Positions 34,769 through 42,565 are shown, counted from the stretch's first letter. The stretch: DNA of 64,000 bases from Xanthomonas pisi DSM 18956 (GCF_001010415.1 NZ_JPLE01000028.1:20946-84945), one strand, 5' to 3'. Numbers and translations: made by a program. Notes: generated from the letters alone by a model not told the origin.

Positions 34769-35524
34769 ATGCGTTTCACTGCAGCCGCCAGCTCGCTTGT
34801 CGCTTTACTGACCATGTCGTCCACCGTCTCGGTATCTGCGGCGGAAATTGACATATTCGGCATCAAGTTAGGGGCACCACTAACGCTGCCCGTTTGCGAG
34901 CTCTCCTCACCCGCTCCAGCTGCCCGCAGGAGCAACATCGGGTTGGGGGCTAGGGCGTTCAACAAGCTGACGGCCCCGCCGCCGGAGCCGCTGAAGGCCA
35001 CCCCGCCCGCAACAGGGTTGTGCGTCGCGCCCGGCACGACAAACATGGCGGTGGGCAATACCGAGTTTGGGCCAGGCGAGTACGGTTACCTGGTGTTCGC
35101 CACGGCTGAGTTCCCGGCGTGGGTTGCGCCGATCGGCATGTCAATCGGCGCGGGCGCAGGTGACGCTTTCTCTCTGGAAGGTGCGGGCGGCCTGGTGTTG
35201 CTGCATAACGGGCGTGTGATCGCCTTGCGCTTCAACACCACGGGGTTCGAGGCGCAGCCGCGTGTGATGGAGCTGCTCAAGCGCAAGTTCGGTTCGCCTG
35301 GTTCGCAGAAGGCCGTAACCTGGAACAACGACCTGGGCGGCAGTCGCGATTCGATTTCCGCGCAATGGCGCAAGCCCGATTTCTTTGCGGATTATTCTTC
35401 GGTCGTGCAACCGCAGGCTATGCGAGCACAGGGGCTGTCGGGCGGGATCGGGTTCCTCAACATCGGCAATGATCTAGGACAGCAAGTGCTGCAACCTGCT
35501 GCTACCAAGGAGGCGGAATTCTAG
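34769..35524 (+). CDS. Exported hypothetical protein
   Basis: 251 aa from ATG 34769, where a clear signal peptide begins (MRFTAAASSLVALLTMSSTVSVSAAE); the longer frame from 34607 lacks one. The mature protein starts IDIFGIKLGAPLTLPVCEL, a pattern seen in small periplasmic proteins that compare a mature allele with a G-x-x-L-G motif. It has NTEFGPGEYGYLVFATAEFPAWVAPIGM and a region LHNGRVIALRFNTTGFEAQPRVMELLKRKFGSP that resembles domains in many proteobacterial exported proteins of unknown role. It lies between the lasso locus and phage sequences, and I cannot tell to which, if either, it belongs. Confidence 0.7.
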   Translation: MRFTAAASSLVALLTMSSTVSVSAAEIDIFGIKLGAPLTLPVCELSSPAPAARRSNIGLGARAFNKLTAPPPEPLKATPPATGLCVAPGTTNMAVGNTEFGPGEYGYLVFATAEFPAWVAPIGMSIGAGAGDAFSLEGAGGLVLLHNGRVIALRFNTTGFEAQPRVMELLKRKFGSPGSQKAVTWNNDLGGSRDSISAQWRKPDFFADYSSVVQPQAMRAQGLSGGIGFLNIGNDLGQQVLQPAATKEAEF

Positions 35525-35679
35525 AGTACTGATGACCTGGCGGGAGGCAGTCGTTGGATCCCGGCAAGCGCATTGAGGCCTTGGGAGGAATGCTCTTGTA
35601 GGCGAAGGGATAACCTGACGATTAAATAATCTCGCATGACCTGAGCTATAGGGGCATAGCCCCTACGTATAACGCCTCA

Positions 35680-36015
35680 TCAGCAAGGATCATGGGGCAG
35701 CTGTACCCACCCGTTGGAGACACGTTTGAACCGGCGCCCTTGTAAGCAGCGTTCGCCGTCGCTCACTGGTCTTCGCGGCTCATATTCGGGCACGTCCTGA
35801 GATGGCCTCTGTGCCGGGATACTTTGCGCAACTGAGCGCTGGATCTGTTGGGATGCACTCTTCGCTTCTTTCTGAAGCTGTGCGAGCGCCTGTCGCGTCT
35901 CATATCTGGTGTATAGCCCAACCACGATGCTGTGAGCTAACAGAGCGATGAATCCACCCAGTGCAATCTGCCACCACAGATCTGTTGATTCTGTTTCTCT
36001 GTACCTGCGTTCCAT
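35680..36015 (-). CDS. Phage accessory membrane protein
   Basis: 111 aa from ATG 36015. It has a short polar N-terminus (MERRYRETESTD), one membrane helix (LWWQIALGGFIALLAHSIVVGLYTRY) and an amphipathic coiled region (ETRQALAQLQKEAKSASQQIQRSVAQS). A C-terminal tail of basic and aromatic residues ends GERCLQGRRFKRVSNGWVQLP. The ERCLxGxRFxR ending looks like a small conserved phage motif. It sits in the same slot as the unrelated 125-aa membrane protein at 43397, between two hairpin repeats, and both have a TM-plus-coil layout. Function unknown; superinfection immunity is one possibility. Confidence 0.65.
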   Translation of the reverse strand: MERRYRETESTDLWWQIALGGFIALLAHSIVVGLYTRYETRQALAQLQKEAKSASQQIQRSVAQSIPAQRPSQDVPEYEPRRPVSDGERCLQGRRFKRVSNGWVQLPHDPC

Positions 36016-36083
36016 GCCGCCCCCGTTGTGTGAGCACGCATTGTAGAGCGGGGGTGTAGGGGCACAGCCCCTACAGATAATGC

Positions 36084-36437
36084 CTATCCCGCAATGCGCC
36101 CGAAGTGGCGGTCTCGCCATTCGCCAAGATCCACCACGACCACCTTGACCATCGACTGCCGAACCGCCTTGCGTTTGGCGTTCCGCCTGCGGACAGAATC
36201 CCGTATGTCGCTCGCATTGGCATGCCAGAGCAATCCGCGCAGCCGGCGTTCTGGTATCCGTTCGCCGCTGGGTGCAACGAGGTCGCGTCCAGCCAATTGC
36301 CAGCCAGCCCAAGGCCCGGTGAGCTCCACGTGGTTGGTGACGACACGGCGGTGTAGATCTTCTGCGCAGCTGTTCGGGCATTGCTCGCCAACAGGCCAGC
36401 ACGGCGGGCGAAGGTCGAGGTTGTACGTGTCAGTCAT
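36084..36437 (-). CDS. DUF3653-like phage protein (left copy)
   Basis: 117 aa. MTDTYNLDLRPPCWPVGEQCPNSCAEDLHRRVVTNHVELTGPWAGWQLAGRDLVAPSGERIPERRLRGLLWHA and so on, followed by a basic helix (RDSVRRRNAKRKAVRQSMVKVVVVD). It resembles the DUF3653 proteins encoded next to the repressor in Xanthomonas filamentous phages, and its W-A-G-W-x-L-x-G-R-D-L-V-x-P-x-G motif recalls small DNA-binding regulators. It lies 18 bases after the repressor stop and is probably co-transcribed. Seven substitutions separate it from the copy at 43843-44196. Confidence 0.75.
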   Translation of the reverse strand: MTDTYNLDLRPPCWPVGEQCPNSCAEDLHRRVVTNHVELTGPWAGWQLAGRDLVAPSGERIPERRLRGLLWHANASDIRDSVRRRNAKRKAVRQSMVKVVVVDLGEWRDRHFGRIAG

Positions 36438-36455
36438 GCCGCGATTTCCGTTTCG

Positions 36456-36896
36456 CTAGGGGAACGGTTGGGCAGGCAAGATTTGATCCAAAGCCAGATC
36501 CAGCGCAGCCGCACTCGGGCCGCCCGATACGTCATTTCGCATAATGTATAGCCTGGTAGGTGCTTTGAAGCCCTTTACCACCGCCTCTGCACGCACAGGT
36601 AGGGCGAGCGACACCCCTATGGCTAGCGTCATGGCAGTCGCAGCCAGCTTGCGCCATACGGCCTTTTCATCAGCGCTGATGGCGCGCGCTTCCCCGACGA
36701 TTCCAAGCACCTTGGCAAGTGGTTCGCCTGTCCATCCCGCTATGGCAGCGCACGACACAGCATCAGGCGCAGACAGCCCGCTTCTCCACCTGCTTACAGC
36801 GGCGCGCCCGACGTTCATTTTCTTCGCCAACTGATTGTCTGATTCGACCCCGAGAACCGTTTTGCAGCGGTCCAGCAGGGTGTTGACGCTATCCAT
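36456..36896 (-). CDS. Phage repressor-type regulator (DUF3693-like), spanning the attachment core
   Basis: 146 aa. The N-terminal helix-turn-helix is DNQLAKKMNVGRAAVSRWRSGLSAPDAVSCAAIAGWTGEPLAKVLGIV. A membrane-like segment (LAATAMTLAIGVSLALPVRA) and a short tail follow. The attachment core (36534-36550) falls inside codons near the C-terminus. The N-terminal two-thirds belongs to the complete phage unit on the right and the last about 30 codons to the remnant on the left; the gene is whole only because the two phages abut. TGTTTCA repeats in its promoter (36896-36965) are probable self-operators. Confidence 0.75.
   Translation of the reverse strand: MDSVNTLLDRCKTVLGVESDNQLAKKMNVGRAAVSRWRSGLSAPDAVSCAAIAGWTGEPLAKVLGIVGEARAISADEKAVWRKLAATAMTLAIGVSLALPVRAEAVVKGFKAPTRLYIMRNDVSGGPSAAALDLALDQILPAQPFP
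36534..36550. other. Phage attachment core (attP-like junction between two phage units)
   Basis: ATTTCGCATAATGTATA, identical to the first 17 bases of the dif site at 44295. This is the XerC-binding arm plus the 6-base central region. To the right the sequence departs from dif (GCCTGGTAGG...), as expected for a phage attP that lacks a canonical XerD arm. The distance to the right copy, 7761 bases, gives the phage genome length. Confidence 0.75.
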
Positions 36897-36965
36897 GTTT
36901 CAGCCCTATTGACATGTATGTTTCAGGGGACTATACATACGCCCGATGTTTCATGGCTTGAAACA
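36896..36965. promoter_or_regulatory. Repressor operator cluster (TGTTTCA repeats)
   Basis: TGTTTCA occurs at 36896-36902, 36919-36925 and 36947-36953, the last paired with an inverted TGAAACA at 36959-36965 to form TGTTTCA-N5-TGAAACA. The first copy overlaps the repressor start codon. This lies between the leftward repressor and the rightward phage replication genes, the usual place for lysogeny control. Confidence 0.6.
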
Positions 36966-37026
36966 TTCCCGCCCCCTGGTACCCCCCAGGGGCACGGGTC
37001 AAGGGTAGGGGTACAGGGGATATATC

Positions 37027-37200
37027 GTGACGCATCACATTAACTTCGCCATCTTGGTGGTTCTGGTCGCATGTCTGTTCCTGCGCGCCGGCCTGGGCTA
37101 TGTCCGCTACGCGCGTCTGCGCGTGTTCCAAGCCCTCGATTCCAATTACCGCGCCGCCGCCCTGGTCGCCAATGCAAAACGGCAGGTGCGTCGTGTTTGA
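37027..37200 (+). CDS. Small phage membrane protein
   Basis: 57 aa from GTG 37027, preceded by AGGGGA. One membrane helix (FAILVVLVACLFLRAGLGY) is followed by a basic, helical tail (RYARLRVFQALDSNYRAAALVANAKRQVRRV). Its start codon is inside a GTGACGCATCAC palindrome that recurs at 42484-42531, so expression may be controlled there. Position upstream of the replication gene is typical of small early proteins in Xanthomonas inoviruses; function unknown. Confidence 0.55.
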   Translation: MTHHINFAILVVLVACLFLRAGLGYVRYARLRVFQALDSNYRAAALVANAKRQVRRV

Positions 37201-37208
37201 TCGTCCTT

Positions 37209-37481
37209 CTACTTCATCACTGCAAGACCAATACGGTCAGACCCTGCGCTATCTCCTCTCAGCTTCCGAATCGAGTCCGCCGTCACCTTCGCAACGTCAC
37301 CGCGTAGCCAGTGAAGCGGATCTTCCGAATCGCTCATCGTCGCAATTCGGTCAAGTAATTGAAGCGCGGCATCGCTTTGTCCGCCCGAAGCAAGGGCATT
37401 GAACATGACCGCATTTACCGTAGCGAACCCATCTATTACTGCGGCAAGTTGTTCCATTGTCACTGCTTTTGCCTTGGGCAT
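37209..37481 (-). CDS. Small hypothetical phage protein
   Basis: 90 aa. MPKAKAVTMEQLAAVIDGFATVNAVMFNALASGGQSDAALQLLDRIA is a plausible all-helical protein with sensible amino-acid use. It lies on the minus strand between the small membrane gene and the replication gene. No ribosome-binding site precedes ATG 37481; ATG 37457 is an alternative. No family was recognised. It could belong to the leftward lysogeny transcript. Confidence 0.5.
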   Translation of the reverse strand: MPKAKAVTMEQLAAVIDGFATVNAVMFNALASGGQSDAALQLLDRIATMSDSEDPLHWLRGDVAKVTADSIRKLRGDSAGSDRIGLAVMK

Positions 37482-37531
37482 CTGCGCGTCTCTGCTTGAG
37501 TGTGCCCGGATCGTACATCAGGAGGCCTCTC

Positions 37532-38623
37532 ATGGCTGACGGATCGCTCGCGGTGTCGGGACTCCCCTCGTCTAACAGGGGAGTCAGTGAATTCAGGAAC
37601 AGCGATGGCACCCTAACGGTGATCATCGATTGGTTTTCCGCATCTGTAGATCTGTTCGCTGTTCTGCGTCAGGTCGGCTACCTCGACCGCGACGACGCCG
37701 AAGAGGTCCGCCAGTGGTCGGACGCATGCGCCGAAAACGCCATGGTCATCGCGATCAACCTGTTTACGTTCTTTTTCGCCGGCCTGGGCATGGAACTGGA
37801 CAAGCAGGCAGGCCCCGGCAGCTTCTACACCTGGCGCGTGCGTGTGCTGGATCGTGAGGGCAAGCACGTTGGCATCATCGAGTTCGGCGGCGAAGAGTGC
37901 CGGCGCAAGGATGGCACCTACACCGCTCGCATCGAGTTGACCGGTGCCGGGTGTGGAATGGTGAGCGCAGCGCGCTGCGGCCATGCGAAGCGGTGGCTGG
38001 AGCTTCGAGCGAAGCTCGAAAGCTGCGCTGGACGATTGACCCGTGTCGATACTGCTGCTGACGATCTTTTGGGCAAATACCCGCTGAAACTCGCGCAGAC
38101 GTGGTACTCCGATGGTGAGTTCGATAACCGTGGGCAGCGCCCCAAGGCTCAGCTGATCGATGACTACGACAGCGGCGATGGTAAGACGCTGTATGTCGGC
38201 AGCAAGAAATCAGAAAAGCAGCTGCGTGTGTACGAGAAGGGCAGGGAGAAGGGCGACAAGGAATCGCCGTGGGTTCGCTATGAGGCTCAATTCAAGGCCA
38301 CGAACCGCAAAGATCTGTCGCTAGATATTCTCCGTGATCCAGCTGGCTATTTGCTTGGCGCGTATCCGGTGCTTAATTTTCTTCATTGCGTAGCGTTGCG
38401 CATCGATATCACCAAGGCCGCTATTGATGCGACTTGGAAGAGCGCACGCCGCAACATCAAGCGTCAATACGGGGCAACCCTGAATTTCATTGCACGGCAA
38501 TGCAAGACGCCTGAGGCGTTGCACGCCGTGATTCACACCTGCACGTCGAACAAGCTGCCGGCGTGGGCAACACAGGAAGCAGCGGACCATTGGCCCGAAA
38601 TCGCGGGCATCAATCAAACCTAA
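37532..38623 (+). CDS. Phage replication initiation protein (gpII, Rep_trans-like)
   Basis: 363 aa. ATG 37532 has a perfect AGGAGG at 37520-37525. The Rep_trans fold is visible: TLTVIIDWFSASVDL at the N-terminus, ARIELTGAGC, RLTRVDTAADDLLGKYPL (a conserved R-x-D motif of this family), KTLYVGSKKSEKQLRVYEKGREKGDKESPWVRYEAQFKATNRK (catalytic-Tyr region and Y-E-K-G motif) and a C-terminal helical part. It nicks the double-stranded form to start rolling-circle replication. The ssDNA-binding protein gene follows at 38637. Confidence 0.88.
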   Translation: MADGSLAVSGLPSSNRGVSEFRNSDGTLTVIIDWFSASVDLFAVLRQVGYLDRDDAEEVRQWSDACAENAMVIAINLFTFFFAGLGMELDKQAGPGSFYTWRVRVLDREGKHVGIIEFGGEECRRKDGTYTARIELTGAGCGMVSAARCGHAKRWLELRAKLESCAGRLTRVDTAADDLLGKYPLKLAQTWYSDGEFDNRGQRPKAQLIDDYDSGDGKTLYVGSKKSEKQLRVYEKGREKGDKESPWVRYEAQFKATNRKDLSLDILRDPAGYLLGAYPVLNFLHCVALRIDITKAAIDATWKSARRNIKRQYGATLNFIARQCKTPEALHAVIHTCTSNKLPAWATQEAADHWPEIAGINQT

Positions 38624-38636
38624 AAAGGGTTACATC

Positions 38637-38933
38637 ATGAGCGGAATTAAAGTCACCGTATTGAGCGCGCAGGTCGAAGAGCGCGAAGGCACCTTCGTCG
38701 ACGACGCAGGCAAAGAACGCAAGTACACCACGCGTAAGCAGAAGTGCCGCATCGAAGCCGGTGGCTTCGCCTATCCCTACGAGGCGCGCCTGGAGGACGG
38801 CGAGAAAGGCTATCTGCCTGGTGATTACGACCTCGATGTCGATGCGATGTTGCAGGTCAACAAGGGCAACATCCAGCTCGGCAAGTTTGCCAAGCTCAAG
38901 TCCCGTGCTGCCGCGCCCGCACGCGCTGCCTAA
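38637..38933 (+). CDS. Phage single-stranded DNA-binding protein (gpV)
   Basis: 98 aa; short, beta-rich and basic (MSGIKVTVLSAQVEEREGTFVDDAGKERKYTTRKQKCRIEAGGFAYPYEARLEDGEKGYLPGDYDLDVDAMLQVNKG...). Its position directly after the replication gene and its OB-like strand pattern fit inovirus gpV. It coats newly made single strands and represses gene translation in related phages. 13 bases separate it from gpII. Confidence 0.8.
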   Translation: MSGIKVTVLSAQVEEREGTFVDDAGKERKYTTRKQKCRIEAGGFAYPYEARLEDGEKGYLPGDYDLDVDAMLQVNKGNIQLGKFAKLKSRAAAPARAA

Positions 38934-38936
38934 GCC

Positions 38937-39185
38937 ATGGCCGACACCGATCCGGTAGTGCAAACACAGACGCTTGTACTCACGTGCAAGGTCGAAGATT
39001 TCGATGCATCGACCGGTCAGTGTTCGGCCCCCTTTTATAGTCATCCGCCAACGCTCTTTCCGTATCTGAGCGTGACGGATGGCTTGCAAATCGCGTTCGC
39101 CATTGTGGGGACGTGGACTGTCGGACTGGTCGCGCGGCTGATCATTCGGACCACACAGCTTGAAAGCCGCAACAACTCGTTTTAA
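38937..39185 (+). CDS. Small phage membrane protein
   Basis: 82 aa, starting 3 bases after the gpV stop. It has a Cys-containing N-terminal portion (LVLTCKVEDFDASTGQCSAPFYS) followed by one membrane helix (LQIAFAIVGTWTVGLVARLII). The two cysteines may form a disulfide outside the membrane. Its place between gpV and the coat protein matches gpVII/gpIX-type minor coat proteins of inoviruses, though the size is larger. Confidence 0.65.
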   Translation: MADTDPVVQTQTLVLTCKVEDFDASTGQCSAPFYSHPPTLFPYLSVTDGLQIAFAIVGTWTVGLVARLIIRTTQLESRNNSF

Positions 39186-39207
39186 TCACCCACTGGAGAG
39201 AGTCACC

Positions 39208-39465
39208 ATGAACATCGCACTGCGCAAGGCCCGCAACAACGTTGCTTCCTTCGCCGCCAAGTCCCGCGTCAATGCTGCTGCCGCACTGGCCTCCGTCGCT
39301 GCCTTCGCTTCGCCTGCCGCGTTCGCCCAGGTCGCCAGCGAAATCGGTGGCACCGCTCAGGCCGAATTGACCGGCGCACAGACCATCATCGTTGGCTTGC
39401 TCGGCACCCTGGTGCTGATCGCCATCGGCTTTGTGGTCTACAGCCTGATCAAGCGCGCCAAGTAA
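39208..39465 (+). CDS. Phage major coat protein (gpVIII)
   Basis: 85 aa; ATG 39208 with GGAGAG upstream. A long signal peptide ends ...VAAFASPAAFAQ and the mature coat is about 45 residues: VASEIGGTAQAELTGAQ (acidic amphipathic), IIVGLLGTLVLIAIGFVVYSLI (membrane helix), KRAK (basic DNA-facing end). This is the classical inovirus coat layout. It is followed by a strong terminator that boosts coat mRNA over downstream genes. Confidence 0.9.
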   Translation: MNIALRKARNNVASFAAKSRVNAAAALASVAAFASPAAFAQVASEIGGTAQAELTGAQTIIVGLLGTLVLIAIGFVVYSLIKRAK

Positions 39466-39486
39466 TCCCGCCTGTTCCGCACCAAC

Positions 39487-39515
39487 GGGGCAGGGTGATC
39501 CTGCCCCTTTTTTTT
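39487..39515 (+). terminator. Rho-independent terminator after the coat gene
   Basis: GGGGCAGG pairs with CCTGCCCC across GTGAT (39487-39507) and is followed by eight T. It ends the abundant coat transcript; the adsorption and assembly genes beyond must be read by partial read-through or a separate promoter, as in other filamentous phages. Confidence 0.95.
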
Positions 39516-39527
39516 GGGGAAAATCTC

Positions 39528-39593
39528 ATGATCGGTTACATCATCATCGTTGGCGTTCTTGGCGCGATTTGGCTTGCCTACGAGGGCGTGTGA
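39528..39593 (+). CDS. 21-residue phage membrane peptide
   Basis: MIGYIIIVGVLGAIWLAYEGV, almost all one membrane helix. Its stop overlaps the adsorption-protein start as TGATG (39591-39595), and GGGGAAAA lies upstream as a ribosome-binding site. The size and place (just before gpIII) match minor virion-tip proteins such as gpIX/gpVII. It is far below ordinary gene-calling limits. Confidence 0.65.
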   Translation: MIGYIIIVGVLGAIWLAYEGV

Positions 39594-40984
39594 TGCGACT
39601 GCACTGGATCGCGCGCGTCTTCGCATCAGCCATAGCGCGCAGGCTTGCCTATGTCTGTGTCGCCATCTTGCTTGGCTGGTGCGGCATCAGTCGTGCCGAA
39701 GCCAAGGAGTACGCCACGCAGGGCGCCGCTTATGCCGGCTGCATCTCGGCCACTCAGGCGTATCTTGCAGCACGCAATACACCGAAGAGCGATAGCAATC
39801 CGCGCTGCGTGATCCTCGCCACAGGCAACAAGTTCTACCAGGGAATGTTCAGCTATAAGCCTTGCGACACTTGCACGGCCTACGATGTGGAAGTGGATCG
39901 GCATAGCTGGCTTGCCGGCTGCGACTCAGAGCCTAGCTATACGGGTGCTGGTCCCTGGGGTAGCTACATCGGAACTGCGCGCTCTGGCAGCATCGGCTGT
40001 CGCAACGGCTGCGACGGCGTGTGGTTCGGCAATGCGGACGATACTATGACCTGGCAGACCACAGGCGCCGTTTGCCCTGAAGATCCACCCAAGACCTGCG
40101 AGGGGATGAAGGGCTACGTCTGGAATCGCTACCTAGGCGTGTGTGAGCCTAAGCCCCCCGAGAAATGCCCCGAGGGCCAGTCCAAGAACGCCAAGGGCAC
40201 CTGTGAGCCAAACGCTTGCCCTGAGGGCATGGTCTTGGGCCAGGACGGCACCTGTAAGCAGAAGGACAACGAGTGTCCTGCGGGACGGGTCAAGTCGCCT
40301 TCGGGCGGTTGCCTGCCCGGGGATGGGCAATGCGCCAAGGGAGAGATTCGTGGTAAAGACGGGACCTGTAAGCGCGATGGTGATGGCGATGGTGATCCCG
40401 ATGATGGGGAAGATGACGGCACAGCCAAAGAGAATTTTTCCGGCGGTGACGATTGCAGCAGCCCGCCTTCGTGTAGCGGTAGCCTCATCATGTGTGGGCA
40501 GGCGCGCATTCAATGGCGCATCGACTGCAACACCCGCAAGAATCGCAACATCAGTGGCGGCGCATGCGCAGCCATGCCTGTCTGCACAGGTGAGAAGTGC
40601 GACGCCATGGAGTACTCCCAGCTGCTGATGCAGTGGCGCTCAGCATGTGCAGCCGAGAAGCTTCTCGCCAAGGGCGATGGCACCGGTTCTGGACAACCCG
40701 ACTGGACGAAGGTGTCAGGCGATGGCACCGGTGGTGCTGGTGCCGATCCAGAAAAACCCCATCGCACCGTTGCCCTCGGCGTGGGCATGTTGGACAGCAG
40801 TGGTTTTTTGGGCGGTGGCGGTGCCTGCCCCAAGTTTGGCTCTGTCAGCCTCGGCAAATACGGCTCCATCGACCTCGATCAGTGGAACTGGATCTGCCAA
40901 TTCTTCGCAGCCGTGCGCATGGTCTTTATCGCGCTCGGCTCTTTCATTGCATTCACCATTCTCGGTGGTAGGTCAATCTTCTGA
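39593..40984 (+). CDS. Phage adsorption/minor coat protein (gpIII-like)
   Basis: 463 aa. Signal peptide at the start (LAYVCVAILLGWCGISRAEA). A Cys-rich N-terminal receptor-binding part follows, then repeated C-P-E-G-x-x-x-x-x-x-G-x-C modules (CPEGQSKNAKGTC, CPEGMVLGQDGTC, CPAGRVKSPSGGC, CAKGEIRGKDGTC). An acidic Asp/Gly linker (DGDGDGDPDDGEDDG), another Cys domain and a C-terminal membrane helix (FFAAVRMVFIALGSFIAFTIL) complete it. This is the tip protein that binds the host pilus and envelope; the C-terminal helix anchors it. Start ATG 39593 is coupled to the previous peptide and the stop overlaps gpVI. Confidence 0.82.
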   Translation: MRLHWIARVFASAIARRLAYVCVAILLGWCGISRAEAKEYATQGAAYAGCISATQAYLAARNTPKSDSNPRCVILATGNKFYQGMFSYKPCDTCTAYDVEVDRHSWLAGCDSEPSYTGAGPWGSYIGTARSGSIGCRNGCDGVWFGNADDTMTWQTTGAVCPEDPPKTCEGMKGYVWNRYLGVCEPKPPEKCPEGQSKNAKGTCEPNACPEGMVLGQDGTCKQKDNECPAGRVKSPSGGCLPGDGQCAKGEIRGKDGTCKRDGDGDGDPDDGEDDGTAKENFSGGDDCSSPPSCSGSLIMCGQARIQWRIDCNTRKNRNISGGACAAMPVCTGEKCDAMEYSQLLMQWRSACAAEKLLAKGDGTGSGQPDWTKVSGDGTGGAGADPEKPHRTVALGVGMLDSSGFLGGGGACPKFGSVSLGKYGSIDLDQWNWICQFFAAVRMVFIALGSFIAFTILGGRSIF

Positions 40985-41304
40985 TGGACGCCATTCTTAG
41001 CAAGCTCACTGGTCTGTTGATCACCGCGCTTAAGCTCGGTGCCGCTGGAATCGTCGGCCGCATCATGGCCGGCATCGGTCTCACCTGGGTCAACTTCACC
41101 TACTCAATGCCTGCGGTGAAGCAGTGGGTAGCCGACAAGTTTTCTGGCATTCCTGACAACGTGTTGACCATCCTCTCAGCCTCAGGAATCGACGTCTTCA
41201 TGACACTCATCATCAGCGCCATCGTCGCTCGTGTCGGCATGCGCGCATTCGTTACTTCTGTCTCCGCACTGGAAGGCATGATCGGAAAGGAGCAGGGCGC
41301 ATGA
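40984..41304 (+). CDS. Phage gpVI-like protein (DUF2523)
   Basis: 106 aa. It is hydrophobic with three helices (LTGLLITALKLGAAGIVGRIMAGIGLTWVNFTY, VLTILSASGIDVFMTLIISAIVARVG). DUF2523 proteins occupy the gpVI position in Xanthomonas, Vibrio and Pseudomonas inoviruses and cap the virion end that carries gpIII. The start overlaps the gpIII stop by one base (TGATG) and the stop overlaps the gpI start. Confidence 0.85.
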   Translation: MDAILSKLTGLLITALKLGAAGIVGRIMAGIGLTWVNFTYSMPAVKQWVADKFSGIPDNVLTILSASGIDVFMTLIISAIVARVGMRAFVTSVSALEGMIGKEQGA

Positions 41305-42479
41305 TCTACCAATTCACCGGCCAGCCTGGACACGGCAAGTCGCTCCACGCGCTCGACTTGGCGCTCAAATTCAAGGATGAGGGCAGGGTGGTCTATGCCG
41401 GCAATATCAGGCAGCTCGATTACCAAAAATGCGGCTTGATGCCGATCACCCCTGAGCAATTCAAGGATTGGCCGGCGTTTTTGCCCGATGGTGCTGTGTG
41501 CTTGATCGATGAGTGTTATGAGCACGACATGCTCCCCAAGCGTGGCCCAGGTTCCAAGGTGCCCCATTGGGTTGAGCAGCTCGCCAAGCATCGCCATCGC
41601 GGCCTAGATTTCATCTTCGTGTGCCAGTCCCCTGCAAAGCAGATGGATACCTTCGTGCACGACCTGATCGAGAAGCACACCCACGTGCGTCGTCGGTTCG
41701 GCATGAATTTCGTGCACCTTCGCATCTTCGACCGCTACGAGTCCCGGCCAGAGAAAGCGCACCCCCTGATGCTCAAGCGCGTGCGGCTTCCCAAGCGCCC
41801 CATGGGCATGTATCAGTCCACCGAGCTGGACACCACCAAGCGCGGCGTTCCTTGGTACTACTACGCTGCCGGCGTGCTGCTGGTCCTGATCATCGGCGGT
41901 GTGGTGTTCGTGGCGAATCGCATACACAACCAGCTTGACGGGGATCGCCTCAAAGAAGCGGCCAAGGCAACGCCAGGGAGTGACGGAGCGGCAGCGACGG
42001 CGCGCCCTGGCGGTGGATTGGTCGGATCACAACGCAACCTCGGAACGCGCACCGAGTATGCGAGGCTCCACGAACCCCGATTCGGCTCGATGCCCTGGAC
42101 CGCACCTGCCTATGATCAGCGCGAAGTCACCGCCGACCCCGAGCTGTACTGCATGTCCTCGCTCGCTGGGCGCGATGCCGGTGGACGCCATCAGGAAGCC
42201 TCGTGCACCTGTTTTACCGAGCAGGGCACCCGCTATGAGCTGGATCAGCCCCAGTGTCGCACCGTGGCCCGTCACGGAGCGCCCTACAACCCATACGGCC
42301 GCAGGGGGCAGGGCAGCCAGCAGCAACAACAGGCGCAGCCCCAGCAGCAGCCCGTGGCGCAGCAGCAGGCAAGCCCCGGCGCTGTCGTCAGCAAGGCCAT
42401 GCGCACGCAAGGCACGTTCCCCGAATCACCCCAGGCCAAGGGCGGAACGTTCACCGGGCCAACCACCTTGGAAATGTAG
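41301..42479 (+). CDS. Phage assembly ATPase gpI (Zot-like)
   Basis: 392 aa. Walker A is GQPGHGKS at residues 7-14 and Walker B GAVCLIDECYEHD at 64-76, followed by the Zot-domain motifs VEQLAKHRHRGLDFIFVCQSPAKQMDTFVHDLIEKHTHVRR. One membrane helix is at about 184-206 (PWYYYAAGVLLVLIIGGVVFVA). The periplasmic tail is Gln-rich with a Cys cluster (CMSSLAGRDAGG..EASCTCF). It powers extrusion of the filament through the inner membrane. Confidence 0.9.
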   Translation: MIYQFTGQPGHGKSLHALDLALKFKDEGRVVYAGNIRQLDYQKCGLMPITPEQFKDWPAFLPDGAVCLIDECYEHDMLPKRGPGSKVPHWVEQLAKHRHRGLDFIFVCQSPAKQMDTFVHDLIEKHTHVRRRFGMNFVHLRIFDRYESRPEKAHPLMLKRVRLPKRPMGMYQSTELDTTKRGVPWYYYAAGVLLVLIIGGVVFVANRIHNQLDGDRLKEAAKATPGSDGAAATARPGGGLVGSQRNLGTRTEYARLHEPRFGSMPWTAPAYDQREVTADPELYCMSSLAGRDAGGRHQEASCTCFTEQGTRYELDQPQCRTVARHGAPYNPYGRRGQGSQQQQQAQPQQQPVAQQQASPGAVVSKAMRTQGTFPESPQAKGGTFTGPTTLEM

Positions 42480-42483
42480 TTTC

Positions 42484-42531
42484 GTGACGCGTCACATAAC
42501 TAACGGTCATTAGACTTTCGTGACGCGTCAC
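42484..42531. repeat. Palindromic GTGACGCGTCAC boxes
   Basis: GTGACGCGTCAC, a perfect 12-base palindrome, occurs at 42484-42495 and 42520-42531 in the gap after gpI. A one-mismatch form (GTGACGCATCAC) is at 37027-37038 over the start of the 57-aa gene, and a GTGATGCGTGAC form is at 42675-42686 over the start of the 93-aa gene. The two near copies are 36 bases apart centre to centre. They look like operators for a phage-encoded regulator, controlling the accessory genes on both sides of the structural operon. Confidence 0.65.
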
Positions 42532-42565
42532 GATACTATGGACACATCAGATCAAGGGGCAGGGC

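Larger units (their letters stand above)
35649..36550. mobile_element. Right-end remnant of a second filamentous phage genome
   Basis: This segment holds the same right-end module as 43372-44311: a hairpin repeat, a membrane-protein gene in a variable slot, another hairpin repeat, a DUF3653-like gene (about 110 of 117 residues identical by eye to its partner) and the 3' end of a repressor gene ending at the attachment core. The left part of this phage is missing; its left boundary lies somewhere in 35525-35648. A degenerate XerC-arm-like ATCTCGCATGA at 35629-35639 may or may not mark it. Confidence 0.7.

Noticed and set aside
35629..35639. ATCTCGCATGA as a left phage attachment arm
   Set aside because: It matches the XerC arm at 9 of 11 bases but lacks the central region and XerD arm, so chance is likely.
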